The notes under the pieces are model-generated. The model worked only from the letters and a program-made list of their open reading frames with translations. It made no database searches and had not been told where the DNA came from. Position numbers and translations under genes: made by a program. This document shows, one piece after another, positions 7,790 through 16,574 of a DNA stretch of 64,000 bases (within the stretch, counting starts at the first letter, position 1; the number at the start of each line of letters is the position of its first letter). The DNA lies in NCBI RefSeq assembly GCF_000473045.1, contig NZ_AXAY01000011.1, forward strand, positions 62,001 through 126,000, given 5' to 3'. Source of the stretch: Bradyrhizobium sp. WSM3983. GTDB taxonomy: Bacteria; Pseudomonadota; Alphaproteobacteria; Rhizobiales; Xanthobacteraceae.

Positions 7790-8578
7790 TTACTGCGCGG
7801 GGCCGGCGCGGCGCGCGCCGTCGCCTTCGAACGTCACCCAGGCAACGAGACCGATGATCACGGTGAGGAAGGCGATGCTGGTCTGGATCGTGCCGAGGCC
7901 CATGCCGCCATATTCGCGCGACTGCGACAGCAGATCGCCGAGTGAGGCGCCGAGCGGGCGGGTGAGGATGTAGGCGAGCCAGAAGGTGAGAACGGGATTG
8001 GCGCCGATGGTGTCGGAGACGGCCACCGCCGCGATCAGCGCGCCAAATGCGACGACGCCGACCTGGAAGCCGAGACCGAGTGCTTCGGTCGCAAGATCGC
8101 CGGCGGCAGTGCCGAGTGCGAAGGTGAACAGGATCGCGGTCCAATAGAACAGCTCGCGCCGTGTCGTGACGATGCTGCGGATCGACAGCGTGCGTTCGGC
8201 GCCATACCAGACCGCAAAGGTCGCTGCGAGCGCAGCGGCGAAGGCGGCGGTGCTGGTGTAGAGGCTGATCTCGAGCTTGTCGGTCAGGAGGTCCGTGAGC
8301 TGCGTGCCGACGATGCTGACCAGGACGACGGTGAGCCAGTAGACCCACGGCACATAGGTGCTGCGGCTCAGTTGCAGCAGCAGCGCGGCAATCAGCAGCC
8401 CGGTCATGCAGATCGCGGTCAGGCTGGCGCCGAGGCCGACATGGACTGCGAGATAGTCTGCGCCGGTCTCGCCGACCGTGGTGGAGAGGATCTTGATGGT
8501 CCAGAAGATCGCGGTGACCTCGGGAACCTTGTTCAGTATCCGTCTTGCGCCAAAGCCTGAATATTGCGACACGCCCAA
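7790..8578 (-). CDS. COG4705 multi-pass membrane protein (second paralogue)
   Basis: A 262-residue paralogue of the protein at 6519-7310. Again four repeats with Gly-x3-Asp are visible: FWTIKILSTTVGETGAD, YWLTVVLVSIVGTQLTD, YWTAILFTFALGTAAGD and FWLAYILTRPLGASLGD. It is the first gene of the minus-strand cluster and is divergent from the two-component system at 8763. The intervening DNA holds two sets of 11-bp-phased TTAG repeats, which suggests control by that response regulator. Transport is likely; the substrate is unknown. Confidence 0.8.
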   Translation of the reverse strand: MGVSQYSGFGARRILNKVPEVTAIFWTIKILSTTVGETGADYLAVHVGLGASLTAICMTGLLIAALLLQLSRSTYVPWVYWLTVVLVSIVGTQLTDLLTDKLEISLYTSTAAFAAALAATFAVWYGAERTLSIRSIVTTRRELFYWTAILFTFALGTAAGDLATEALGLGFQVGVVAFGALIAAVAVSDTIGANPVLTFWLAYILTRPLGASLGDLLSQSREYGGMGLGTIQTSIAFLTVIIGLVAWVTFEGDGARRAGPAQ

Positions 8579-8616
8579 ATCTCCAAAAGCCGAAGATGTC
8601 GGACCGTCGCGCAGGG

Positions 8617-8708
8617 GACTTAGCCCCGACTTAGGGATGAGAAATTTCCGGGCTGGGCGGCCCTCGCCGCAATTTTGGCCTGCTGGCGCTGGCTAACTCT
8701 GCGCTAAG
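8617..8708. promoter_or_regulatory. Two inverted sets of 11-bp-phased TTAG repeats (OmpR/PmrA-type boxes)
   Basis: On the plus strand CTTAG occurs at 8619 and 8630. On the minus strand CTTAG (8704-8708) and GTTAG (8693-8697) are also 11 bp apart. Half-sites in direct repeat with 11-bp phasing are typical of OmpR/PmrA-family response-regulator boxes. The region lies between the COG4705 cluster and the response-regulator gene. Confidence 0.55.
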
Positions 8709-8762
8709 TCGGAATGGCCATGATTTTGAGGCCGGATGGTCCGGCGGAGCTTGAGGATCGAT

Positions 8763-9422
8763 TTGCGGGTTCTGCTGATCGAGGACGACAGGATGGTTGG
8801 CGCCGCCGTCGAGCAGGCGCTGAAGGATGCCGCCTACGCCGTCGACTGGGTCAGGGATGGACACACCGCGCTGCTTGCCGCGGAGAGCGAATCCTACGAG
8901 GTGCTGCTGCTCGATCTCGGTCTGCCGAATACCGATGGCCGTGATATTTTGCGGCGGCTGCGTGCTGTCGGCCGCAAGCTTCCCGTCATCATCGTGACGG
9001 CGCGCGATGCCCTCGACGACAGGATCGAGGGGCTCGATCTCGGCGCGGACGATTACCTGGTCAAGCCGTTCGAGATCCGCGAGCTGCTGGCGCGGATGCG
9101 CGCGGTCACGCGCCGCGAGGCCAGCGGCGCGCCGGCACTGCTTGGCAATGGAGCGCTGCAGCTGGACCCTGCAAGCCGGGAGGCGTCTTATCTTGCGAAA
9201 TCCGCGGTGCTGACTGCGCGCGAATTCGCGCTGCTTCAGGCGCTGCTGTCGCGCCCTGGCACAATCTTGTCGCGCGGCGAACTGGAGCGACAGCTCTATG
9301 GCTGGAACGAGGAGGTCGCGAGCAACGCGATCGAGTTCCTGATCCATGCGGTGCGCAAGAAACTTGGCACAGATGCGATCCGCAATGTGCGCGGCGTCGG
9401 CTGGATGGTGGATCGCCCATGA
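8763..9422 (+). CDS. OmpR-family response regulator (QseB/PmrA-like)
   Basis: A receiver domain (acidic pair in LLIEDD, phospho-acceptor Asp in LLLDLGLP, Lys in DDYLVKPFE) is followed by an OmpR-type winged helix (LTAREFALLQALLS, VASNAIEFLIHAVRKKL, VRGVGWMV). I chose TTG 8763 because GAGG lies 6 bp upstream and because it places the phospho-acceptor at residue 51, the canonical position; an in-frame ATG lies at 8736. The stop overlaps the start of the histidine kinase gene by 4 bp. Probable targets are its own promoter and the divergent COG4705 cluster. Confidence 0.93.
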   Translation: MRVLLIEDDRMVGAAVEQALKDAAYAVDWVRDGHTALLAAESESYEVLLLDLGLPNTDGRDILRRLRAVGRKLPVIIVTARDALDDRIEGLDLGADDYLVKPFEIRELLARMRAVTRREASGAPALLGNGALQLDPASREASYLAKSAVLTAREFALLQALLSRPGTILSRGELERQLYGWNEEVASNAIEFLIHAVRKKLGTDAIRNVRGVGWMVDRP

Positions 9423-10714
9423 TCAGGTCCTTGCGGGGCCGTCTCTTTGCTGGTCTCACCGCGATCATTCTTCTGACGGGACTAGTCGGCGGTCTGTTCG
9501 CCCATCACTGGGCTTTCAACGAGGCGATCGAAATGCAGGACTCTGTCCTGATCCAGATCGCGGGCCTCGTACAGAGCGGTAGTCTGACAGGCGGCCGGGA
9601 GCTGCACGGCGTGGATGAAGATGCCGAGGTGTGGTTGATCGATCAGGCGTCCGAGGACGACGGGCAACTCTGGAGCCTCAAGGACGGCCTTGCACTGGCG
9701 ACACGAAAGGGGCTGCCGATCCGCGTGCTGCTGCGGACGCGGCCTGACGGCACAAGGTTCGCCGTGGCGCAACGCACCTCCGTGCGCGACGAGATCGCGG
9801 GCGACATGGCGTTCCGCACCGTGCTACCGATTGCGGCGCTCATTCCCTGTTTGTTGCTGGTCACGGCTATCGTCATTGCGCGTTCGCTGCTGCCGATGGT
9901 TCATCTTGCCAGCGATCTCGATGGAAGGCGCGCCGATGATATGACGCCGCTGCCGGCGGCGCAGATGCCGAGCGAGCTGCATCCCTTCATCACCTCGATC
10001 AACGGATTGTTGCAGCGGATGCGCCTCCTGATGGACCAGCAACGCCGCTTCGTGGCCGATGCCGCACATGAACTGCGCACGCCGATCACGGCGCTGAGCC
10101 TGCAAGCGGAGAATCTCGATTCTGTCGATCTGCAGCCCGGCATAGGCGACCGCGTGGCGGCCCTCCGGCAGGGCATCGGCCGAACGAAGCATTTGCTCGA
10201 GCAACTGCTTGCGCTCGCGAGACAGGATGCGGGGCAGGCTGGGATCGCGACGATGCCTCTTGTGATGCTGGATGACGTTGCGAAGGGGGGTGTCGCGGAA
10301 CTGTTACCCGAGGCAGCCATTCGCGGCGTCGATCTCGGCTTCGCGCGCGTCGAGCCGACCATGGTTCGCGGTGAAGTCGTGATGCTCGCCGCCCTGGCCC
10401 GCAATCTTCTCGACAACGCGCTCCGCTTCACTCCGCGGGGCGGACGGATCGATGTGTGGGTCTATCGCGACGGCAACACGGCGATCTTGGAGATCGAGGA
10501 CAGCGGGCCCGGTGTTGCGCCAGAGGAAATCGGCCGGATCTTTGAGCCGTTCTTCCGGGGCAAGCGTCCCGAGGGCGATGGCGTTGGTCTCGGTCTGTCG
10601 ATCGTCAAGCGGATCGTCGATCGGCTCGAAGGGTTGATTGAAGCGGCGAATATCGCCGAATGCGGGCGAACCGGGTTGCGTGTTGTCGTCAAATTGCCCG
10701 CGGCCGCTGCCTGA
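9419..10714 (+). CDS. Sensor histidine kinase partner of the response regulator
   Basis: A 431-residue membrane kinase. There are two membrane helices (about residues 8-30 and 136-160) with a periplasmic loop of about 105 residues between them. Then come the H-box FVADAAHELRTPI (phospho-His near residue 216), the N-box NLLDNALRF, and the G-boxes GPGVAPEEIGRIFEPFF and GVGLGLSIVKRI. The layout is that of QseC/PmrB-type sensors. It overlaps the regulator gene (ATGA), so the two are translationally coupled. The periplasmic loop has acidic patches (HGVDEDAEVWLIDQASEDD) that might bind cations. Confidence 0.93.
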   Translation: MIRSLRGRLFAGLTAIILLTGLVGGLFAHHWAFNEAIEMQDSVLIQIAGLVQSGSLTGGRELHGVDEDAEVWLIDQASEDDGQLWSLKDGLALATRKGLPIRVLLRTRPDGTRFAVAQRTSVRDEIAGDMAFRTVLPIAALIPCLLLVTAIVIARSLLPMVHLASDLDGRRADDMTPLPAAQMPSELHPFITSINGLLQRMRLLMDQQRRFVADAAHELRTPITALSLQAENLDSVDLQPGIGDRVAALRQGIGRTKHLLEQLLALARQDAGQAGIATMPLVMLDDVAKGGVAELLPEAAIRGVDLGFARVEPTMVRGEVVMLAALARNLLDNALRFTPRGGRIDVWVYRDGNTAILEIEDSGPGVAPEEIGRIFEPFFRGKRPEGDGVGLGLSIVKRIVDRLEGLIEAANIAECGRTGLRVVVKLPAAAA

Positions 10715-10717
10715 CCG

Positions 10718-10945
10718 TCACTCCCCCTGGATCCATTCCGCGACGCCGCGCCACAGCGTGTCGCGATGCTCGGGGCGGAAGAAGCCGAAATGGCCGATCG
10801 CCTTGGCGCCGACGTCGGACGGCTTCACCGTCAGCACCTCCGGCTTGATCGCCGTGAAGCCGGATGTGAGCAGTTCGACCGCCGGCCGCGTTGCCCAAGG
10901 ATCGTCGGAGAAGCACAGCGCGCGCAGCTCGCCCTTGAACTTACC
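10718..10945 (-). pseudogene. Alpha/beta hydrolase remnant (C-terminal end, COG4757-like)
   Basis: The minus-strand translation ends FSDDPWATRPAVELLTSGF, then SDVGAKAIGHFGFFRPEHRD and TLWRGVAEWIQGE. The GHFGFFR segment with the catalytic His and the terminal TLW motif match the C-terminus of COG4757-type hydrolases. Only about 75 codons remain; the nucleophile elbow and the rest of the fold are missing. Similarity ends near 10945. It abuts the 3' end of the histidine kinase gene. Confidence 0.75.
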
Positions 10946-11091
10946 CCTAGCAAATGCGAATTCGGCTGTGCCCGCAAGGGTTTGCATTGCGAAATGGATT
11001 TACAACTGGCGGTGTCGTGCCAGCCTGTGTATAAGGCGGCCCTCGCAACCCACAGATCAGGTTGCACTTTTTGCTTCACGGAGAGATTGCG

Positions 11092-12480
11092 ATGTCCGAG
11101 CGGTGGACGCCCGAGTCCTGGCGCAGCAAGCCGGTGCTACAGGTGCCCGATTATCCCGACGCCAAGGCCTTGGCCGACGTCGAGGCGCAGCTTGCAACCT
11201 TTCCGCCGCTGGTGTTCGCCGGCGAGGCGCGCAATCTGAAGAAGGCGCTGGCGCGCGTTGCGGCCGGCGAGGCCTTCCTGTTGCAGGGCGGCGATTGCGC
11301 CGAGAGCTTTGCCGAGCATGGCGCCAACAACATCCGCGACTTCTTCCGCGTGCTGCTGCAGATGGCCGTGGTGCTGACCTATGCCGGCGCGGTGCCGGTG
11401 GTGAAGGTCGGCCGCATCGCCGGCCAGTTTGCAAAGCCGCGGTCGTCGCCGACCGAGAAGGTCGACGGCGTCGAGCTGCCGAGCTATCGCGGCGACATCG
11501 TCAACGACATCGCCTTCACCAAGGAAGCGCGCGTGCCCGATCCGCAGCGCCAGCTGATGGCCTATCGCCAGTCGGCCGCAACGCTTAATCTGCTGCGCGC
11601 CTTCGCCACCGGCGGCTTCGCCAATCTCGGCAGCGTGCATCAATGGATGCTCGGCTTCCTCAAGGACTCGCCGCAGTCCCGCCGCTACAAGGAATTGGCC
11701 GACCGCATCTCGGACGCGCTCAACTTCATGCGTGCCTGCGGCCTCGATCTCGAGAGCCATCCGGAGCTGCGCGCCACCGATTTCTACACCAGCCATGAGG
11801 CGCTGCTGCTCGGCTACGAGCAGGCCATGACCCGTGTCGATTCCACCACCGGCGACTGGTACGCGACCTCGGGCCACATGATCTGGATCGGTGACCGCAC
11901 CCGCCAGCTCGATCACGGACACATCGAATATTTCCGCGGCATCAAGAACCCGATCGGCCTGAAGTGCGGCCCGTCACTCAAGCCGGACGAGCTGTTGAAG
12001 CTGATCGACGTGCTCAATCCCGACAACGAGCCGGGCCGGCTGACGCTGATCAACCGCTTCGGTTCCGACAAGGTCGCCGACCATCTGCCGGGCCTGATCC
12101 GCGCCGTGAAGCGCGAGGGCAGAGTGGTGGTCTGGTCGTGCGATCCCATGCACGGCAACACCATCACCTCGACGTCAGGCTACAAGACGCGGCCGTTCGA
12201 TCGCGTGCTGTCGGAGGTGAAGTCGTTCTTCACGATCCATGCCGCGGAAGGCACCCATGCCGGCGGCGTGCATCTGGAGATGACCGGCCAGGACGTCACC
12301 GAGTGCATCGGCGGCGCCCGCGCCATCACGGACGAGGATCTCAACGACCGCTACCACACGGTCTGCGATCCCCGCCTCAATGCCGAGCAATCCATCGACA
12401 TGGCCTTCCTTGTCGCCGAGCTGCTGAAGCAGGAACGCGCCGGCAAGGTCAGGCCGATGCCGGCCGCAGCGGGGCTCTAG
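11092..12480 (+). CDS. aroG: Class II 3-deoxy-7-phosphoheptulonate (DAHP) synthase
   Basis: This 462-residue enzyme condenses phosphoenolpyruvate and erythrose 4-phosphate to DAHP, the first step of the shikimate pathway. Class II (plant-type) signatures are present: the N-terminal WTPESWRSKP, GGDCAESFAEH, VGRIAGQFAKPRS, KCGPSLKPDEL and the metal-binding SCDPMHGNT. ATG 11092 has GGAGAG upstream. Length and motifs are normal. The upstream region holds a hydrolase remnant and no obvious attenuator. The next gene, dgkA, starts 4 bp after the stop. Confidence 0.95.
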   Translation: MSERWTPESWRSKPVLQVPDYPDAKALADVEAQLATFPPLVFAGEARNLKKALARVAAGEAFLLQGGDCAESFAEHGANNIRDFFRVLLQMAVVLTYAGAVPVVKVGRIAGQFAKPRSSPTEKVDGVELPSYRGDIVNDIAFTKEARVPDPQRQLMAYRQSAATLNLLRAFATGGFANLGSVHQWMLGFLKDSPQSRRYKELADRISDALNFMRACGLDLESHPELRATDFYTSHEALLLGYEQAMTRVDSTTGDWYATSGHMIWIGDRTRQLDHGHIEYFRGIKNPIGLKCGPSLKPDELLKLIDVLNPDNEPGRLTLINRFGSDKVADHLPGLIRAVKREGRVVVWSCDPMHGNTITSTSGYKTRPFDRVLSEVKSFFTIHAAEGTHAGGVHLEMTGQDVTECIGGARAITDEDLNDRYHTVCDPRLNAEQSIDMAFLVAELLKQERAGKVRPMPAAAGL

Positions 12481-12484
12481 GACC

Positions 12485-12838
12485 TTGCTGCGAATCTGGA
12501 AGGCCACGATCAACTCCCGCAACGGAATGGCCTTTGCGTTCCGTTCGGAGCAGGCCATCCGCGAGGAGATCTTTGCGCTGATCCTGTCGGTGCCGGTGGC
12601 GTGGTTCGTCGCCGCCAGCGCGACGCGCGCGGTCGAGCTGGTGTGTTCGGTCGCCTTCGTGCTGGTGGTCGAGCTGCTCAACACCGCGATCGAGAAGCTC
12701 GCCGACCGCCTGACCATGGATCACGACAAGCAGATCGGACGGGTCAAGGACATGGGCTCGGCCGCGGTCGGCGTAGCGCTGCTGATGGCCGGCGCGTTCT
12801 GGATCATCGCGATCATCGAGCGTCTGGGATTCCTCTAG
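12485..12838 (+). CDS. dgkA: Diacylglycerol kinase (DgkA)
   Basis: A 117-residue integral membrane kinase that recycles diacylglycerol to phosphatidic acid. The family signature ELLNTAIEKLADR and the following DHDKQIGRVKDMGSAAV are intact, and three membrane helices can be recognised. The start codon is TTG at 12485, only 4 bp after the DAHP synthase stop, so translation is probably coupled. The functional link to DAHP synthase is not obvious; the arrangement is simply compact. Confidence 0.93.
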   Translation: MLRIWKATINSRNGMAFAFRSEQAIREEIFALILSVPVAWFVAASATRAVELVCSVAFVLVVELLNTAIEKLADRLTMDHDKQIGRVKDMGSAAVGVALLMAGAFWIIAIIERLGFL

Positions 12839-12853
12839 CTGGACGAGACGGCC

Positions 12854-14611
12854 ATGACCGAACGTCTCAACGCATTCGCGGTCACGCTGGCCCAGCTCAA
12901 TCCGACCGTGGGCGACATCGAAGGCAATGCCGCGAAGGTTCGCTCGGCACGCGCGCGCGCCATCGCCGACGGCGCCGATCTCGTGCTGTTTCCGGAATTG
13001 TTCATCGCCGGCTATCCGCCGGAAGATCTGGTGCAGAAGCCGGCCTTCCAGGCTGCCTGCCGTTCCGCCATCGAAGCGCTCGCGCGCGAGACCGGTGACG
13101 GTGGGCCGGCGCTGCTGGTCGGCACGCCCTGGGTCGACGACGGCAGGCTCTACAATGCCTGCGCGCTGCTCGACGGCGGGCGGATCGCGGCGCTGCGTTT
13201 CAAATGCAATCTGCCGAACTACGGCGTGTTCGACGAGAAGCGGCTGTTTGCGCGCGGACCCGCGGCAGGCCCCGTCACCGTGCGCGGCGTGCGGATCGGC
13301 GTGCCGATCTGCGAGGACATCTGGCTGGAAGAATCCGAGGATTACGAGAACGTGGTCGAGACGCTGGCCGAGACCGGCGCCGAGATCATTCTGGTACCGA
13401 ACGGCTCGCCCTATGCCCGCGACAAGAACGATGTGCGTCTGTCGGTGGCGGTCGCGCGGGTCACCGAGAGCGGCCTGCCGCTGGTCTATCTCAACCAGGT
13501 ATGCGGCCAGGACGAGCTCGTGTTCGACGGCGCGTCTTTCGCGCTCAATGGCGATCTCTCGCTCGCCGCGCAACTGCCGGCGTTCGCAGAGAGCATCACG
13601 ACGTTGCGCTTCATCAGAAACGGCGGCGATTGGCGCTGCACCGGTCCGATCGTGGAGCAGCCCGAGGGCGACAAGGCCGACTATGCGGCCTGCGTACTGG
13701 GCTTGCGCGACTACGTCACCAAAAACGGCTTTCCCGGCGTGCTGCTCGGCATTTCCGGCGGCATCGATTCCGCGCTTTGCGCTGCGATCGCGGTCGACGC
13801 GCTCGGTGCCGATCAGGTGCACGGCGTGATGCTGCCTTATCGCTACACGGCAGCACACTCGATTGCGGACGCGGGCGAGCTCGCCGGCCATCTCGGCATC
13901 CGCTACGAGGTGCTGCCGATCGCGGAAGCGGTGGGCGGGTTCGAGACCATTCTGTCCGGCATCTTCAAGAACCTGCCGCCCGATATCACCGAGGAAAACC
14001 TCCAGGCCCGTACCCGCGGGACGCTGCTGATGGCGATCTCCAACAAGACCGGACTGATGGTGGTGACGACAGGCAACAAGTCGGAAATGTCGGTCGGCTA
14101 TGCCACGCTCTATGGCGACATGAACGGCGGCTTCAATCCGATCAAGGACATCTACAAGACGCAGGTGTTCCGGCTGGCAAGCTTGCGCAATGCATGGAAG
14201 CCCGACAGCGCGCTTGGACCGGCCGGCGAAGTAATCCCGCCCGATATCATCACGCGTCCGCCGACGGCGGAGCTGCGCGAGAACCAGACCGATCAGGACT
14301 CGCTGCCGCCCTACGAGGTGCTCGATGCCATTCTCGAGCGCCTTGTCGAACGCGAGGAGCCGCTCGACCAGATCATCGCCGCGGGCTTCGACCGCGAGAC
14401 GGTGACCCGCATCGACCATCTCCTCAACGTCGCCGAATACAAGCGCCGCCAGGCCGCGCCCGGTGTGAAGGTGACACGAAAAAATTTCGGCCGCGACCGC
14501 CGCTATCCCATCACCAACCGCTTTCGCGATCGGGGCGAGGCGTTGCCGGCGCCCGACGAGATGCTGGTGTCGCGCGGCAGCAAAGCGTCGATCGACGCGT
14601 TTGAGGGATAG
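12854..14611 (+). CDS. nadE: Glutamine-dependent NAD+ synthetase
   Basis: A two-domain enzyme of 585 residues that amidates deamido-NAD+ to NAD+ using glutamine. The N-terminal nitrilase-type glutaminase domain has the Glu of VLFPELFIAGYPPEDL, the Lys of RFKCNLPNYG and the Cys of GVPICEDIWLEE. The C-terminal synthetase domain has the ATP-pyrophosphatase loop GISGGIDSALCAAIAV and NKSEMSVGYATLYGDMNGGF. Length is normal. It is downstream of dgkA on the same strand. A large palindromic repeat follows and could end transcription from both sides. Confidence 0.95.
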   Translation: MTERLNAFAVTLAQLNPTVGDIEGNAAKVRSARARAIADGADLVLFPELFIAGYPPEDLVQKPAFQAACRSAIEALARETGDGGPALLVGTPWVDDGRLYNACALLDGGRIAALRFKCNLPNYGVFDEKRLFARGPAAGPVTVRGVRIGVPICEDIWLEESEDYENVVETLAETGAEIILVPNGSPYARDKNDVRLSVAVARVTESGLPLVYLNQVCGQDELVFDGASFALNGDLSLAAQLPAFAESITTLRFIRNGGDWRCTGPIVEQPEGDKADYAACVLGLRDYVTKNGFPGVLLGISGGIDSALCAAIAVDALGADQVHGVMLPYRYTAAHSIADAGELAGHLGIRYEVLPIAEAVGGFETILSGIFKNLPPDITEENLQARTRGTLLMAISNKTGLMVVTTGNKSEMSVGYATLYGDMNGGFNPIKDIYKTQVFRLASLRNAWKPDSALGPAGEVIPPDIITRPPTAELRENQTDQDSLPPYEVLDAILERLVEREEPLDQIIAAGFDRETVTRIDHLLNVAEYKRRQAAPGVKVTRKNFGRDRRYPITNRFRDRGEALPAPDEMLVSRGSKASIDAFEG

Positions 14612-14664
14612 GGCTGTCGAGTTGGTGCGGTGGGTAAGGCAGGCGGTCTCGCTACCCATTCCAC

Positions 14665-14769
14665 TGTCATCATCCGCGAAGGCGGATGATCCAGTACCCC
14701 GCGGCGGATGTTGTCGGAGACGATTTCCGCCGCGGGGTACTGGATGCCCCGCCTTCGCGGAGCATGACA
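14665..14769. repeat. Long palindromic intergenic repeat
   Basis: A perfect 20-bp inner stem (14689-14708 with 14726-14745) is enclosed by an outer stem of about 21 bp with two mismatches (14665-14685 with 14749-14769). The element lies between two convergent genes (nadE and the DUF2865 gene). It resembles the dispersed palindromic repeats of bradyrhizobial genomes and may also act as a two-way terminator. Confidence 0.8.
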
Positions 14770-14785
14770 CTGAGCAAGTCGATGC

Positions 14786-15970
14786 TTACTTCTGCTGCTG
14801 CGGCAGGAAGGTCGGACCGACCGAGCGGATCGGCTTGTTCTCTGACGAGCTTGCCGTACTTGTATCCGCAGGCGGTGCTGCGGCCGGGGCGGTAGCCGTC
14901 GTCGGCGCAGGAGTTGCGCCCTTCTTCGCATTCGCCGGCGCGCCCTTCGTGAGCTGCCGTTGCTGCATCTTCTTGGCGCTCTCCTCGGTGACGATGATGT
15001 CACCCTGCTGCTCGGCGGACGCCTTGTCGTCGGCCGATTTCAGCGCGTCGGCCCAGCTCTGCCCCGCCGCCTTGCAGGAGCAGGACGGGTTGAACTCGCT
15101 GCGAAATTTGAAGGCGGTCGGCAGCGCCGTGTAGGGCTGGCCGCCGATGGAGACCGCCGAGTTCATGTCCTCGCCGGGATTGCGGTGGGCATAGAGCACG
15201 GCTTCGGCCGCCGGGCACAGCGCCTTGCAGGTCTTCTCGTCATCGGGGAACCGCGCCGGCACGGTCGCAAACGAGATCGGGAAATAGGCGCCGTCGCAGG
15301 TGCGCACGCAGACGGTGCGATAGGTGCCGGACTGCGGGCCGCCGAGATCGGAGGGCGGCGCACCCGGCGGATTGTTGGCGTTGTTGCCGCCGAACAGATT
15401 GCTCAGGAAGTTGCCCCCCTGCGACTGCGCGGCATTGGCGTATTGCGGGCCGCAATTGTTCTGCGCGAGTGCCATCAGCACCGAGCGGCGCTGGCTGTCG
15501 CGCTCGGGGCTGCCGCCGGCGCCGCCACCGCGCAGGCGTTCGAGATTGCCGGTGATCTGGTCCAGATTGGCGCGCATCTGCTGGATCTGGGTGTTAACCG
15601 GGCCGCATTGCGCCGACTGGCCGTTGAACAGCGAGAAGAAGCCGGAGGAATCGCAGCCCATGCGCTTGGCCTGCATGGTGACGCGGTCGAGCTCGGCCTG
15701 CTGGCGGGTCTGGGAATCCTGGTAGCGGCGGATCTGGTCGTCGCGCGCAGGATCACTGCTTCCGCCACGGTCGAGCGCGGCGAGCTGTCCTTCCAGTCGC
15801 ACACACATCGGGTTCGGACCGAGGCCGCCCTGCGTGGGCGGAGGCGGCGCTCCGGGCGGGCCGGCCTGAGCAAAGGCGTCAGTGGCGAGCGCGATCGCAC
15901 TCAGAAGCACGGTGCAGGCAAGGAGGGAGCGGGCACGGGACAGAGACAAAAATTCAGGCATATCCGCCAT
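14786..15970 (-). CDS. Exported DUF2865 protein
   Basis: A 394-residue protein with an N-terminal signal peptide (LLACTVLLSAIALATDAFA, cleavage after AFA), then a Pro/Gly-rich stretch, a coiled-coil-like Gln/Arg-rich region (about residues 70-160) and the Cys-rich DUF2865 core (CVRTCDGAYFPISF, KTCKALCPAAEAVLY, FNPSCSCKAAGQSW). The tail is Lys/Ala/Pro-rich. The paired cysteines suit disulfide bonds in the periplasm. DUF2865 proteins are found in Rhizobiales and have no assigned function. ATG 15970 is used; 15961 is also possible. Confidence 0.85.
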   Translation of the reverse strand: MADMPEFLSLSRARSLLACTVLLSAIALATDAFAQAGPPGAPPPPTQGGLGPNPMCVRLEGQLAALDRGGSSDPARDDQIRRYQDSQTRQQAELDRVTMQAKRMGCDSSGFFSLFNGQSAQCGPVNTQIQQMRANLDQITGNLERLRGGGAGGSPERDSQRRSVLMALAQNNCGPQYANAAQSQGGNFLSNLFGGNNANNPPGAPPSDLGGPQSGTYRTVCVRTCDGAYFPISFATVPARFPDDEKTCKALCPAAEAVLYAHRNPGEDMNSAVSIGGQPYTALPTAFKFRSEFNPSCSCKAAGQSWADALKSADDKASAEQQGDIIVTEESAKKMQQRQLTKGAPANAKKGATPAPTTATAPAAAPPADTSTASSSENKPIRSVGPTFLPQQQK

Positions 15971-16111
15971 TCTAGCGAGGTCACGGCCCCAAGTGACTTC
16001 CAATGTGATTTGGGGGCCGAAGCGCGCCCTCCAATAGCCGCTTCCTGCGGCATCGTCACGTCGTTTCAGGGGCCGTAAATGGGTCCTAAGGTCCGCCAGT
16101 TCCGAGCGAAT

Positions 16112-16417
16112 TCAACGCTGGCAGGTGATTGCGACATATTCGTCGCAATGGCCATGGGAGCAGTTTGCGCCGGATTTGGGGACAGAGCCGGTAATTTCGT
16201 CGGGATCGACCCGGCGGTAGGCGGAGGCCTGCGCAAAGTCCCGTGACAGGCAGTAGGTGCGGGCGACCTGCGCGCCGCATTTCTCGCCCTTGGCCAGGCA
16301 CTGGTCGACGCCGTAGCCGTCGGCCTGGTTGGCGATGATGAAGACGCGGGTCTCGGCGAAAGCGCTGGATGCCGCGATGATGGAGGTACAGGAGACGAGC
16401 GCGAGCAGGGATCGCAT
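16112..16417 (-). CDS. Small secreted Cys-containing protein
   Basis: A 101-residue product with a signal peptide (LLALVSCTSIIAASSAFA, cleavage before ETRVF). The mature part has six cysteines (CLAKGEKCGAQ, YCLS, NCSHGHCDEY, ITCQR), which suggests disulfide-bonded folding in the periplasm. ATG 16417 sits directly before the signal peptide and is preferred over the upstream in-frame start at 16441. No known family is recognised. Confidence 0.75.
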   Translation of the reverse strand: MRSLLALVSCTSIIAASSAFAETRVFIIANQADGYGVDQCLAKGEKCGAQVARTYCLSRDFAQASAYRRVDPDEITGSVPKSGANCSHGHCDEYVAITCQR

Positions 16418-16538
16418 GGCTGCACCGGGGGCTGGGGACACGCCTCACCTTAATAAACTCAAAAGGTTAAGGAGAATGGAACCATTGCGCCGGGACGTGC
16501 GCGCTTTGCGGAGATAAGGCGGCATTTTCGCGGCTCTC

Positions 16539-16568
16539 TTGACGCAAGCCCCCTTCGTGGCCCATATG
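16539..16568 (+). promoter_or_regulatory. Candidate promoter upstream of cysS
   Basis: TTGACG at 16539-16544 and CATATG at 16563-16568, spaced 18 bp, resemble a housekeeping sigma-70 promoter. Transcription would start near 16573, so the short frame at 16575 would be nearly leaderless. Confidence 0.45.
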
Positions 16569-16574
16569 TTCCGC

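Noticed and set aside
12449..14770. 773-codon minus-strand frame opposite nadE
   Set aside because: It is the antisense shadow of the NAD synthetase gene; the plus-strand catalytic motifs are complete.
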